Part shown: positions 36,592 to 45,999 of the stretch, one piece after another
Numbering within the stretch: position 1 is the stretch's first letter
Layout of the letters: each line of letters starts with the position of its first letter
Assembly: GCA_963580455.1 (NCBI GenBank)
Contig: OY756960.1
Location: 3,658,001-3,722,000 of the forward strand
Direction of reading: 5' to 3'
DNA length: 64,000 bases
Source: Euonymus europaeus
Taxonomy: Eukaryota > Streptophyta > Magnoliopsida > Celastrales > Celastraceae
The notes under the pieces: generated by a model
What the model saw: only the letters and a program-made list of their open reading frames with translations
Told to the model about the DNA's origin: nothing
Database searches by the model: none
Position numbers and translations under genes: made by a program

Positions 36592-39501
36592 TCCCCTCTC
36601 AAGCTCTACATGGCTGTCAATCATGTTGAGCTTGAACATATGATGTTGAAGTTGAGCCACTGACATAGCTTTGGTTAACATATCTGCTGGTTGATGATGA
36701 GTATTAACATGCTGGAGCTGAATCAACTTTCTGTCAACTCTCTCCCTTACAAAATGGCAGTCAATCTCTATATGTTTTGTGCGCTCGTGGAAAACTGGAT
36801 TCGTGGCTATAGTAATGGCAGCTTTACTGTCACAATAAACCATGATAGGTCTCTTAATAGAAGCTTGAATTTCATTGAGAAGAGCATTTATCCAGGTGAC
36901 TTCACTACTAACAGAAGCAAGGGCCCTATACTCTGCTTCTGCAGATGATCTAGAAACTGTGTTTTGTTTCTTAGATTTCCAAGCTACCAATGCTCCCCCC
37001 AGCAATACAGTGAAACCTGTAACAGAACGCCTAGAGTCTGGACATGACGCCCAATCAGCATCACAAAAGGCTGTGAGATCATTCACAGGTTTAGCAGGGA
37101 AGAAAAGAGATTTAGTAATGGAACCCTTGAGATACTTCAAGACTCTTTGAGCAGCTTGAAAATGACAATCTGTTGGAGCCTTCATGTATTGACTGAGAGT
37201 ATTGACAGTGTAAGAGATGTCAGGCCTAGTTAGAGTGAGATATAAGAGTCGTCCAATTAATCTTCTGTACATTAAAGGATTCTCCAAAATTTTCCCTCCA
37301 TTGACAGATAGCTTTGAATTAGTGTCCATTGGAGAAATAGCTATCTTACAATCTTGAAATTTGGAATCTGCAAGTAAGTCTGAAATGTATTTTCTTTGAC
37401 AAATTGTCAGTCCATCAGCAGTATAATTGATCTCTAATCCAAGAAAATATCTAATAGGACCAAGATCCTTAATCTTAAAACAACTAGCTATGTAAGATTT
37501 AATTTGGTGGATCAAATTTATGTCATTTCCACCAATTGCCATGTCATCAACATACAATAATAATAAAACCTTGGAAGCACCTTTCATGTAAATAAATAAA
37601 GAATAATCACATTTTGATTGAACAAAACCAAAATTCAGTAAGGATGTTTTACATTTCTCATTCCATTGTCTTGAGGCTTGTTTAAGCCCATACAATGATT
37701 TGTTTAGCTTGCAAACTAGATTAGAATGATCATTATATCCTGGTGGCATATGCATGTACACTTCTTCATTTAAATCACCATTTAAAAATGCATTATGTAC
37801 ATCTAAGTGATGAACAGTCCACTTGTTAGCTGCAGCTAAACAGAAAAATATTCTAACAGTTATCATTTTTACAACAGGAGCAAATGTCTCTTGGTAATCA
37901 AAACCATACTTTTGGCTATATCCTTCAGCTACAAGCCTAGCTTTGTATCTCTCTATTGTTCCATCAGGTTTATATTTAATCTTGTATACCCATTTAGAGC
38001 CAATTGCTTTTCTGCCTTTGGGCAGAGAAACAATGCTCCAAGTATTGTTTGCATTAAGGGCAGCAAGTTCATTATTCATGGCTTCACACCATTTTGGTGA
38101 TTTGGAAGCCTCTATATAATTTTTAGGTTCCTGTTGAGCAGTTATGGCAGCAAAGAAACATCTTGAATTTATATTTCCACAATGATAATCATTCAAAAAC
38201 ACAGGAGGTTTTCTAATTCTTTTTCGATTATTCTCTGCTACTAAATTCTCTTGTTCAACACTAAGATCTTCTACCTGAACTTCTGGACTCTCTGTCTCTT
38301 TGTTTTGAGTAGAAAAAGGATACTCATTTTCCAGAAAAATTACATCTCTGGAGATATGAACAGTTTCTGTTTCAATATCTAAAATCCTGTATCCTTTAAC
38401 ATCATTGGGATATCCTAAGAACACATAAGATTTTGCCTTAGGATCAAATTTTGAACTCTGATGAGTCAAAATCTTAGCATAACATAAACAACCAAACACC
38501 TTTAATACATTATAATCTGGATCCTTTCCATAAAGTATTTGATAAGGACTTTTCTTATCCAAGAGTCTTGATGGTAATCGATTAACTAAATGGACTGCAG
38601 TTAGAATGCAGTAACTCCAATATTTTTCAGGGATATGAGCTTGTAATCTGATGGCCCTACTTATATTTAAAAGATGCTGATGCTTTCTCTCCACAATCCC
38701 ATTCTGTTGGGGTGTATAAGGGCATGTTTTCTGGTGAGTTATTCCCTCATTTCTATAGTAATCTATCATGTTAAATTCCAAAGCATTATCTGATCTAATT
38801 ATCTTAATAGTTTTCTGAAATTGATTTTTAACATAATTATGGAAGGATATTAAGTGATCTCGAACTTCTGATTTAGTTTTCATCAAGATAACCCATGATG
38901 CTCTAGAAAAATCATCCACTATAGTCATGAAATATTTGAAACCATCTATTGATGTCAAACTGTTGGGACCCCAAACATCCACATGAATAATCTGAAAAAT
39001 ATCCAAACTTCTAGTTTCACTAACAGAAAATGATTTTCTCTTCATCTTAGACAAAATACATATATGACAATGATCACAGGAGTTCTCAAAATTCTTTCCT
39101 AACAAAGCTGAAACCTTTGAGGATGGATGTCCTAATCGTCTATGCCACAAATCATCCTTCAAAACTGCATTTAGGCTTCCAATAACTCCAATCTTTGGTT
39201 GCAATTCATCAAGGAGAAAATATAAACGTTTAAGCATAACTCCAATTTTATTCCTCTTCAAGGTGATGGAATCCTGCAGTAGACAAGAATTCTTGGTAAA
39301 AACTATCTCACAGTTTTGATCTATGGCCAACTTGTTAGCTGATATCAAATTGAACTTAAAATCTTTAACACATAATGCACCCTTAAGAATCAATCCATTT
39401 GTCAATTTAACATTGCCTATAAAACTAATTTCATGCTTAGCACCATCAGGTAAATTCACAAAGCAATTATGCATTTTTTTTGGCAGAATGCAAATATTCA
39501 T
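36586..39501 (-). CDS. Copia pol: integrase, reverse transcriptase, RNase H
   Basis: The 971-codon frame is unbroken. Order: GAG-pre-integrase with HRRLGHP and CDHCHIC (HHCC zinc site), then the integrase core with the D-D-E residues visible at HVDVWGP, IIRSDNALEF and GIVERKHQ. The reverse transcriptase follows (WVYKIKYKPDGTIERYKARLVAEG, LDVHNAFLNGDL, LLLLYVDDMAIGG). RNase H is last (AFCDADWASCPD, SSAEAEYRAL, VYCDSKAAI). It lacks only a continuous link to the gag-protease frame. The stop (36586-36588) lies within the first bases of the LTR, and the polypurine tract is inside the coding end. Confidence 0.92.
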   Translation of the reverse strand: MNICILPKKMHNCFVNLPDGAKHEISFIGNVKLTNGLILKGALCVKDFKFNLISANKLAIDQNCEIVFTKNSCLLQDSITLKRNKIGVMLKRLYFLLDELQPKIGVIGSLNAVLKDDLWHRRLGHPSSKVSALLGKNFENSCDHCHICILSKMKRKSFSVSETRSLDIFQIIHVDVWGPNSLTSIDGFKYFMTIVDDFSRASWVILMKTKSEVRDHLISFHNYVKNQFQKTIKIIRSDNALEFNMIDYYRNEGITHQKTCPYTPQQNGIVERKHQHLLNISRAIRLQAHIPEKYWSYCILTAVHLVNRLPSRLLDKKSPYQILYGKDPDYNVLKVFGCLCYAKILTHQSSKFDPKAKSYVFLGYPNDVKGYRILDIETETVHISRDVIFLENEYPFSTQNKETESPEVQVEDLSVEQENLVAENNRKRIRKPPVFLNDYHCGNINSRCFFAAITAQQEPKNYIEASKSPKWCEAMNNELAALNANNTWSIVSLPKGRKAIGSKWVYKIKYKPDGTIERYKARLVAEGYSQKYGFDYQETFAPVVKMITVRIFFCLAAANKWTVHHLDVHNAFLNGDLNEEVYMHMPPGYNDHSNLVCKLNKSLYGLKQASRQWNEKCKTSLLNFGFVQSKCDYSLFIYMKGASKVLLLLYVDDMAIGGNDINLIHQIKSYIASCFKIKDLGPIRYFLGLEINYTADGLTICQRKYISDLLADSKFQDCKIAISPMDTNSKLSVNGGKILENPLMYRRLIGRLLYLTLTRPDISYTVNTLSQYMKAPTDCHFQAAQRVLKYLKGSITKSLFFPAKPVNDLTAFCDADWASCPDSRRSVTGFTVLLGGALVAWKSKKQNTVSRSSAEAEYRALASVSSEVTWINALLNEIQASIKRPIMVYCDSKAAITIATNPVFHERTKHIEIDCHFVRERVDRKLIQLQHVNTHHQPADMLTKAMSVAQLQHHMFKLNMIDSHVELERGC

Positions 39502-40789
39502 ACATACATACTACATGATCAGATGCACCTGAATCGATCAACCAAGTTGTTTTAAAAAAAGAGTTACCTCCTACTGCAGATGCAGTATAGTTACCAGAAG
39601 TCTGTGCAGAGGTAGATGATGCCTTGATGTAATCTAAGAACTGCTGGCATTGATCCCCTGACAATGTAACTGAGGAGGGTTGTCCATTTTGAACAACAGA
39701 TTCTACCTGGTTGATACTTCGTTGAAAATTTTGAGTGGTTTTCTGTCTCTTTGGCTGATTATCAGAGTTGGCTGGGTAACCATTGAGCTTGAAACATTTC
39801 TCAATATTGTGATTTGTCTTCTTGCAATATCTACAAAACATCTTCTCCCTGTCAGCTGGTCTTTTATCATTCTTGAAATCCTTGTTCCCAGGAAAACCAG
39901 ATTTGCCAACTTGCATAGCCATGATATCCTGAGCAACTGAATCTTTCTGAAATGAAGTAGATTTCCCATTTTGAAAAACTTGTAACTTTCTTTCAACTTG
40001 ACAAACTTGATGAAAAACTTTGTTCACATCTGGAACTGGATCCATTAGAAGAATCTGGTTCGTGACATGCTCAAATGTCTCATCTAACCCCATGAGAAAT
40101 TGAAGAACCTTCTCTTTATTTCTTTGTAGAACAACCAATTTCGTCAACTCACAAGTACATTTCCCACATTTGCAAACAATGGCTTCCTTATATTGATCAA
40201 TTTCATCCCAATACGATTTAATTGTAGCAAAAAAATCATTAACAGGCTTGCCTTGTTGCTTAATGTTGGAGATTAACCTGGTCAACTCGAAATCCCTAGT
40301 AGCATTTCCAGAAGCATACCTGTTGTTGAGATCGATCCACAACTCTCGCGCAGATTTCGCAGTTGAGACGCTGATCAAGATGTCTTGAGTCAAGCAGTTG
40401 GAAATCCAGGTCTTGACTAAGCTGTCACACTGGATCCAGTCGTCGTAGTTGGGATCACTCACTTCTGGAACTTCAAGAGAGCCATTGACGAAACAAATTT
40501 TGTTTCGAGCTTTGAGTGCAGTTTCGATCTGACTCTTCCAAAGGTGAAAATTGCTACCAGTGAGAGTTAGGTTAATGAGGCTGGAAGTAAAATCGGAATG
40601 GGTAAGATAGTAGGGATTACGAAAAGGATTTGTAGTATGCAATGGTGCTCGGTTATCACCCAGAGCAGCTTGGTTATTACCCAAAGCTTGAGAGAAATTG
40701 AAATGGAAGTTTCCAGGAACAGAAGCTTGTGCGGTGGCTTTCACTGGAGTATCTCCCTCAGTCTTGAAAAATTTTGTATGAGCCATCAA
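39467..40789 (-). CDS. Copia gag and protease start
   Basis: The 440-codon frame is a copia gag with the UBN2-type core (LTGSNFHLWKSQIETAL near residue 75; WIQCDSLVKTWI), a CCHC-type knuckle (CRYCKKTNHNIEKCFKLNGYP) and, at its end, the aspartic protease signature WLIDSGASDH. The likely start is the Met of MAHTKFF near 40784. The frame ends about 20 residues after the protease motif because of a shift relative to the pol frame. Three CATA units at 39499-39510 mark the probable slippage site. Confidence 0.88.
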   Translation of the reverse strand: MMAHTKFFKTEGDTPVKATAQASVPGNFHFNFSQALGNNQAALGDNRAPLHTTNPFRNPYYLTHSDFTSSLINLTLTGSNFHLWKSQIETALKARNKICFVNGSLEVPEVSDPNYDDWIQCDSLVKTWISNCLTQDILISVSTAKSARELWIDLNNRYASGNATRDFELTRLISNIKQQGKPVNDFFATIKSYWDEIDQYKEAIVCKCGKCTCELTKLVVLQRNKEKVLQFLMGLDETFEHVTNQILLMDPVPDVNKVFHQVCQVERKLQVFQNGKSTSFQKDSVAQDIMAMQVGKSGFPGNKDFKNDKRPADREKMFCRYCKKTNHNIEKCFKLNGYPANSDNQPKRQKTTQNFQRSINQVESVVQNGQPSSVTLSGDQCQQFLDYIKASSTSAQTSGNYTASAVGGNSFFKTTWLIDSGASDHVVCMYEYLHSAKKNA

Positions 40790-40849
40790 TTTCAGATCGC
40801 ATCTCTTCTCATCCTTAACACCCCAATTTGGGAGGGAAAAAAAATTGAC

Positions 40850-40972
40850 ATAAAATATGAAAATTACCCCACTTAACTCTCTACCCTCAATCCAATCAAA
40901 GTAACTTATTTATTTCCCCACACTTAACTCTCCCACACTTGACTCTTTTTACCCTTAATCTAAGCAAAGTCT
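40850..40972. repeat. Right arm of the Tourist-like inverted-repeat element
   Basis: Two units of CACTTAACTCTC..CCTCAATCCAATCAAAG and CACACTTGACTC..CTTAATCTAAGCAAAG, inverted relative to 34243-34420. See the left arm for the interpretation. Confidence 0.5.
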
Positions 40973-41653
40973 TACACACTAAATAAACCTGCGGTACGAG
41001 TGCCAAACACAATGGTTAAATTTTCTTGGGCTGACAAATTGTTTGGAAATGTGTATTTTGGTTGATGTGGTTATATCTGTAGACGTGTTTTGTTAATATG
41101 ATTGCATTGAAATATGTGTTTTGGTGATGTAAATGATGATATGACTTGACTTTTTATAAGGGTGGGACTCAATTTTTTATTTTGGTGTAAATTTGATAGG
41201 AATAGTATGAATGATTGAAAAATTGTTGACTTAACTAAAATTGGGAAAAAAATGTCTAGAAATTTATGTTTTGTTGATATAACTATATTGAAAAACGTAT
41301 TTTATTGATCTAAATATACACAAAAATATGCCACAAAATATGAATTTGCTGGTCCAATATATTTCTACTATTGCTCTTGCCCTAAGCCTCGAGGTTCAAT
41401 CTCTTTAGGTGTTTAAAAACTAAACCACGGTTAACATAAAAAAAAATTAAAGAAAAACGGTTAACATAATTGAGTCTCCTTCTCCTACTGGGTTTAGAAA
41501 TATTGGTCACGTAATTATAAAAACCTATACGAACTAAACAAACATCAACAGAAAGTGATTCTTCCACACAATCCCTAAACCCTAAATCCGTTTCTTTTTT
41601 TCCGAATTTTCCCTCCTGCCAAACGCCCCGAGTTAGCTAGGGCTTTTGACGTG
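40973..41653. other. Intergenic, upstream of the ARIADNE-like sequence
   Basis: AT-rich with repeated GTGTTTTGTTGATAT/TTTTGGTGATGT phrases at about 41050-41300. No supported gene. Sequence just before 41654 looks like a leader (CCGAATTTTCCCTCCTGCC). Confidence 0.4.
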
Positions 41654-42659
41654 ATGGAATCAAACGAGGACGTGAACGATTTTGACTCCGTTGATGACGA
41701 TTTGTACGACGGCGAGGCGAGTACTTGTACGGAGACGAGGGCGATGACAATGACGCTGAACATTACTCGGAGCCCGTTGATGAGACCGGCGATATGTATT
41801 CGCAAAATTATGCCGTGTTGAGGGGAACAGATATACAAAAGCGTCTGGATGATGATATTTCGAGAGTTTTGCAAGTCCTCTCGATATGGGCCTTATCAAG
41901 ATTTGAAGCAGTCATTCTACTCCATCAATTTAATTGGAGTGTCAGTAAATTGCACGAAGAATGGTTTGCAGATGAAGAAAAAGTTAGGAAGTCTGTCGGT
42001 TTATTCCACAATTCCGATATTGTAGAATTTTCTAATGTTTGTGGAATCTGTTTTGATTCGTTTCCAGTTGATCAGCTTGCTTCAACTACTTACTGTGTTC
42101 ATCCATTCTGTAAAGTTTGCTCGTCAAGATACATTGGCACGAGCATAGACGATGGACCTGGATGTTTGAATCTAAGATGCCCTGTTCCGTCATGTCGCGC
42201 TGCAGTTGATCAAGACATGGTCAATAGATTGGCGTCTGATGAAGTTAAGGACAAGTATTATCGTTACCTTGTAAGGTCTTACATTGAAAACAATAAAAAG
42301 AAAAGGTGGTGCCCTGCTCCGGATTGTGAGTGTGCTATTGATTTTGATTTCACTGTTGGTAGTGGGAGTAATTTTGACTTGACCTGCTTATGCTCGTATG
42401 ATTTTTGCTGGAATTGTACCGAGAAACTCATCGTCCTGTTGATTGTGGCACTATGGGAAAGTGGATTCTCAAGAATTGTTCTGAAGCTGAGAACGCTAAT
42501 TGGATCCTAGTAAATTCGAAGCCTTGCCCTAAATGTAAGAAGCCTATTGAGACGAATCAAGGGTGTATGCACATGACATGCAGACCGCCTTGTACGTTTG
42601 AGTTTTACTTGCTATGGCTTGGTCCGTGGGCTGAACATAGTCGGATAACTGATGATTGT
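41654..42659 (+). pseudogene. ARIADNE-like RBR E3 ligase pseudogene, 5' part
   Basis: ARIADNE-type ligases receive ubiquitin from an E2 on RING1 and pass it through a RING2 cysteine. From the ATG at 41654 comes an acidic N-terminus. RING1 (CGICFDSFP, CVHPFCKVC, CLNLRCPVPSC), IBR ([24 protein letters not shown]) and RING2 ([22 protein letters not shown]) follow. Frame breaks are seen near 41715-41725 and near 42420. RING2 keeps the catalytic cysteine of GCMHM but two zinc ligands are replaced (EFYLLWLG). It is continuous over about 1 kb without introns where plant relatives of this subgroup usually have many, so a retrocopy origin is likely. It is split at 42659 by the gag-only retroelement and resumes at 46005. 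Confidence 0.85.
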
Positions 42660-43083
42660 TGTGGACTACGTAAAGTCAAGTGGACACGTGGCAGCAGATG
42701 CAGTGCACACCTGGAAGCTAGACGTGGCGCATGAAGTGTAGGTGGGTTACGTAACTTCATCCCGCCTTGGGTGATCACCATGATCTACTCAACGGCTCTT
42801 CAAAATTCAAGTAGAGATCTCTTCAAAAATCAAACGAAGATTACAGGCTTGATGTGAAGAGAAGAAGCAGGAGAGTGGTTATTTGATTGTATTATAAATA
42901 TCACTCGTTGTACCCATTTGAAGGTGGAAAAAAATAAGAAATACAGGCTCTACCCGTGGACGTAGGCATTCTTGCCGAACCACGTAAATTCTTTGTGTGT
43001 TTTTACTTTCAATTCACAATTTCTTAGCCTGTGTGCATTCAACCCAGGGAACCCTAACATCGGTGCGGATTTTTGCATCGACA
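42660..43083 (+). repeat. 5' LTR of the gag-only element
   Basis: TGTGGACTACG...GCATCGACA, with a TATA-like TATTATAAATA near 42888-42898 that could drive transcription of the gag RNA. Confidence 0.93.
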
Positions 43084-43085
43084 AT

Positions 43086-43103
43086 TGGCGCCGTCTGTGG
43101 GAA
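43086..43103 (+). other. Primer-binding site of the gag-only element
   Basis: TGGCGCCGTCTGTGGGAA begins 2 bp after the LTR. The TGGCGCCGT start fits the 3' end of a tRNA-Asp, a primer used by many plant Ty3-type elements; the remainder is imperfect. Confidence 0.65.
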
Positions 43104-43138
43104 AGAAGTAGTTCATTCGGGTACCTGAGGTTGTTGCT

Positions 43139-44536
43139 ATGTCTGAGGTTCATAAAGAGGGACTCCGCACGGAGGATGTGCAGCTACCCCCAGAGGAGGT
43201 CATTGGTGATCAGGATGTCAACAGGGTCTCCCAGGAAGAGGAGATTGAGGAGTTGCTGCGCCAGAGAGAAGAGGAGCTGCAAAGGCTAAGGGAGCAGTTG
43301 CACGAGCTGAAAAACAAAAGGAAACGCTTAGCCAGTGTCATCCATCGCCCAGAGGAGGGTCGACAACTCGAGGAGGAGACCAAGAGTACTGGCAGGTCAC
43401 ATCAGCGGAGAAGTCCTTCACCAAAGAGAAGACGAGGGCGCTCCTTGACCTCAAGGAGGCAGGATCTCTCCTCCTCCCCTAGAGGGAGGAGACGCTCACC
43501 AACTCCAATGAAGCCTAAGCGTAGGTCTCCCTCCGGGGGCATCAATGAGAGGCGACCCCGAAGGGAGAGTACCAGGAGGGCTGGAGATGCCATGTGTAGC
43601 ACCCAGAAGAAGGCAGAGCAAACACTCAACAGGATGACCACTACCCCCTTCGTGAAGTCGCTCAGAAGGGAAGATCCCCCAGATAAGTTTATTCCTCCCA
43701 CATTTGAACTATATGACGGGAAAACTGACCCCGTATCTCATATTGCTGCCTACGCTCACAAAATGGCCCTGTGGGCAGGCCGGGACTCTCTCATGTGCAA
43801 GATGTTTCCTTCTAGTCTTGACAGGACTGCAATGAAATGGTTTCACCTGCTTCCGGAGAATTCAATCTCTTCTTGGAGGGAACTTGCACGAGCATTTGTG
43901 TCAAGGTTCATAGCAAACAGCAGGGAGCCAGCCACCTTGGACACGTTGTTTGCACTGAAGCTGAGAAAAGGAGAGTCACTGAGGGAGTATGCTTCAAGAT
44001 ACTCAGACACGTATGCTGACATAGAAGACTGCAAAGAAAAGACAGCAGTCGCCACTTTCAGATTGGGATTGCCGCGAGATCACAGGCTGAGGGAAAGCTT
44101 AACCCTCAAGCCACCGATGAGAATGAATGATCTACAAGAAAGGATCATGAAATATGTTAAACTGGAAGAGGACCAAAAGAGAGCTGATAAATCAGGTATT
44201 GACAAAGAGTTCTCAATGGGATCGAAGTCTAGTCATGAAGCCATTTATACCAACTTCAATGAACCGATCGCCAAGATCTTTCAAAAAGTCAAGAATGATC
44301 ACTACTTCAAGTGGCCCGCAAAAATTGTGAGCGATCTAGCAAACAAAGACCATATTCGATTTTGTGCCTACCATGATGATAAAGGACATCATACGACAGA
44401 ATGTTATGAATTAAAGTGGCACCTAGAGCACCTGGTGGAGCAAGGGTATTTGGACGATTACATCAAAATCAAGGAGCAAGATGAAAGTCCAAAGAAAGAA
44501 GAACCTTCCTCTAGCCCTGATCGATTAAAGAGATAA
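43139..44536 (+). CDS. Gag protein of the gag-only element, 465 aa
   Basis: The frame is intact. Residues about 30-65 form a Glu/Arg/Leu-rich coiled-coil (EELLRQREEELQRLREQL). Residues about 80-150 are basic and Ser/Arg-rich. The Retrotrans_gag core follows (about 180-330: YDGKTDPVSHIAAY, MKWFHLLP, LRKGESLREYASRY). Near residue 408 there is a CAYHDDKGHHTTEC zinc-binding motif typical of plant Ty3-type gag proteins, followed by the ELKWHLEHLVEQGYL helix. No pol follows: the next 1 kb is noncoding. The intact frame suggests selection on gag, or recency. Confidence 0.9.
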   Translation: MSEVHKEGLRTEDVQLPPEEVIGDQDVNRVSQEEEIEELLRQREEELQRLREQLHELKNKRKRLASVIHRPEEGRQLEEETKSTGRSHQRRSPSPKRRRGRSLTSRRQDLSSSPRGRRRSPTPMKPKRRSPSGGINERRPRRESTRRAGDAMCSTQKKAEQTLNRMTTTPFVKSLRREDPPDKFIPPTFELYDGKTDPVSHIAAYAHKMALWAGRDSLMCKMFPSSLDRTAMKWFHLLPENSISSWRELARAFVSRFIANSREPATLDTLFALKLRKGESLREYASRYSDTYADIEDCKEKTAVATFRLGLPRDHRLRESLTLKPPMRMNDLQERIMKYVKLEEDQKRADKSGIDKEFSMGSKSSHEAIYTNFNEPIAKIFQKVKNDHYFKWPAKIVSDLANKDHIRFCAYHDDKGHHTTECYELKWHLEHLVEQGYLDDYIKIKEQDESPKKEEPSSSPDRLKR

Positions 44537-44697
44537 TTTCTTATCTTTACTTTTTTTCATGTCAATAAGTCTGTCACATAGTGGTTCAACGATTTTCTCA
44601 TTTCAATAAAATGATTTATTTATTTCCATTATTGAAGTACAATTGTTGATGACCTAAGAGTGCATTAGCCCAAAGCTGAGGTGTATGGATACATATA

Positions 44698-44817
44698 CCA
44701 AGACAGCACCCGCTAAGATAAAAGTTTCTAAGAGTTGTCGATGAGACATACAAGATACCAAGACAGCACCCGCTAAGATAAAAGTTTCTAAGAGTTGTCG
44801 ATGAGACATACAAGATA
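44698..44817. repeat. 60-bp perfect tandem duplication
   Basis: AGACAGCACCCGCTAAGATA... occurs at 44701 and again at 44761 with no differences over 56 bp. Downstream (44835-45010) degenerate units of GCCGAAGAGGCTATGA recur with spacing of about 55 bp. Confidence 0.95.
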
Positions 44818-45028
44818 TTTGTCATTGACAAATAAGTCGACCGAAGAGGCTATCTACTCAAAGAAAAGCCGAAGAGGCAATGATATTCAAAGAAGCCGAA
44901 GAGGCTAAACGCAAAGAAAAAACCGAAGAGGCTATGAGATTCAAAGAAGCTAAATGCAAACAAAAAGTCGAAAAGGCTATGAGATTCGAAGAATGCCGAA
45001 GAGGCTATTAAAGAAAGAGAAGAAGAAA

Positions 45029-45032
45029 AAAG

Positions 45033-45063
<31 letters not shown>
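45029..45063. repeat. (TA)n-rich microsatellite inside the gag-only element
   Basis: TATATATATATATATGTATATATATATAT run between the purine-rich repeats and the GC-rich array. Confidence 0.85.
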
Positions 45064-45109
45064 TTTGAGCATCCTCCCAAAAAAAAAAAAAGGGGCCAGT
45101 GGGCCCTCC

Positions 45110-45320
45110 CGCCCAACTGCTGGGCAGGAGGGAGAGAACCCTCCCGCCCAGCAGCTGGGCAGGAAGGGGGCCAGTGGGCCCTCCCGCCCAACTGCTGGAC
45201 AGGAGGGAGAGAACCCTCCCGCCCAACTGCTGGGCAGGAGGGGGGGGGGGCAGTGAACCCTCCCGCCCAGCTGCTGGGCAGGAGGGAGAGAAATCTCTCC
45301 CGCCCAGCTGGGCGGGAGGA
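45110..45320. repeat. GC-rich palindromic tandem array
   Basis: About six units of the form CCCTCCCGCCCA..CTGCTGGGCAGGAGGG, each an imperfect inverted repeat able to fold into a hairpin, spaced about 30-40 bp apart, with a G10-11 run near 45240. The very high GC content contrasts with the AT-rich flanks. Confidence 0.85.
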
Positions 45321-45558
45321 TTCAGCAGCTGCTCCGCTGGTCCTGGCGGGGCGACGGATTTTTATTTTAAAAAAATAAAAAAAGAAAAAGTGAGGGGTAA
45401 AGAGGTACCTGAATCCTTTGAGAAGAAATTACAATTTGCCAACAAAAGAGGATAAGAGAGTATTCGCCTCTAGCTCAATCCGGAGTCAAAAGCTAGGAAA
45501 AAGATGTCAATTAATTAGCCTAAATTATCTTTTTTCTAAAGAAAAGAAAAAAAAGATA

Positions 45559-45575
45559 AAAAGGCTGGGGGCAAT
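45559..45575 (+). other. Polypurine tract of the gag-only element
   Basis: AAAAAGGCTGGGGGCAAT ends at the first base of the 3' LTR (45576). It is purine-rich but interrupted by a CT. Confidence 0.6.
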
Positions 45576-45999
45576 TGTGGACTACGTAAAGTCAAGTGGA
45601 CACGTGGCAGCAGATGCAGTGCACATCTGGAAGCTAGACGGGGCGCATGAAGTGTAGGTGGGTTACGTAACTTCATCCCGCCTTGGGTGATCACCATGAT
45701 CTACTCAACGGCTCTTCAAAATTCAAGTAGATATCTCTTCAAAAATCAAACGAAGATTACAGGCTTGATGTGAGGAGAAGAAGCAGGAGAGTGGTTATTT
45801 GATTGTATTATAAATAGAACTCGTTGTACCCATTTGAAAGTGGAAAAAAATAAGAAATACAGGCTCTACCCGTGGACGTAGGCATTCTTGCCGAACCACG
45901 TAAATTCTTTGTGTGTTTTTACTTTCAATTCACAATTTCTTAGCCTGTGTGCATTCAACCCAGGGAACCCTAACATCGGTGCGGATTTTTGCATCGACA
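45576..45999 (+). repeat. 3' LTR of the gag-only element
   Basis: Same length as the 5' LTR (424 bp), 7 substitutions by eye. Its TATA-like TATTATAAATAG lies at about 45808-45819, upstream of a frame that runs out of the LTR into the ARIADNE-like sequence. Confidence 0.93.

Larger units (their letters stand above)
36390..40789 (-). mobile_element. Ty1/copia retrotransposon, nearly intact coding region, 5' LTR not found
   Basis: Read on the minus strand: gag-protease, integrase, reverse transcriptase, RNase H, a polypurine tract (GAGAGGGGA, about 36592-36600) and a 3' LTR beginning TGTTAGGAATT at 36591. Downstream of gag (above 40789) I find no TGTTAGGAATT copy and no tRNA-Met PBS. Only about 40 bp separates gag from the inverted-repeat arm, so the 5' LTR appears deleted. 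Confidence 0.85.
42660..45999 (+). mobile_element. Gag-only LTR retrotransposon (TR-GAG type), 3340 bp
   Basis: Two 424-bp LTRs (42660-43083 and 45576-45999) flank a 2.5-kb interior with one gag gene and no protease, integrase or reverse transcriptase. Target duplication ATTGT is perfect (42655-42659 and 46000-46004). A PBS-like TGGCGCCGTCTGTGGGAA (43086) and a purine-rich tract before the 3' LTR are present. By eye the LTRs differ at 7 of 424 positions. The architecture matches non-autonomous terminal-repeat retrotransposons with a GAG domain, mobilised by an autonomous Ty3-type partner elsewhere. Confidence 0.93.

Noticed and set aside
43402..43701. Minus-strand frame opposite the gag gene
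   Set aside because: It lies entirely within the intact gag coding sequence and has no independent motif.
44850..45378. Several overlapping open frames over the GAAGAGGC and GC-rich repeats
   Set aside because: They are translations of tandem repeats in several frames, without domains.
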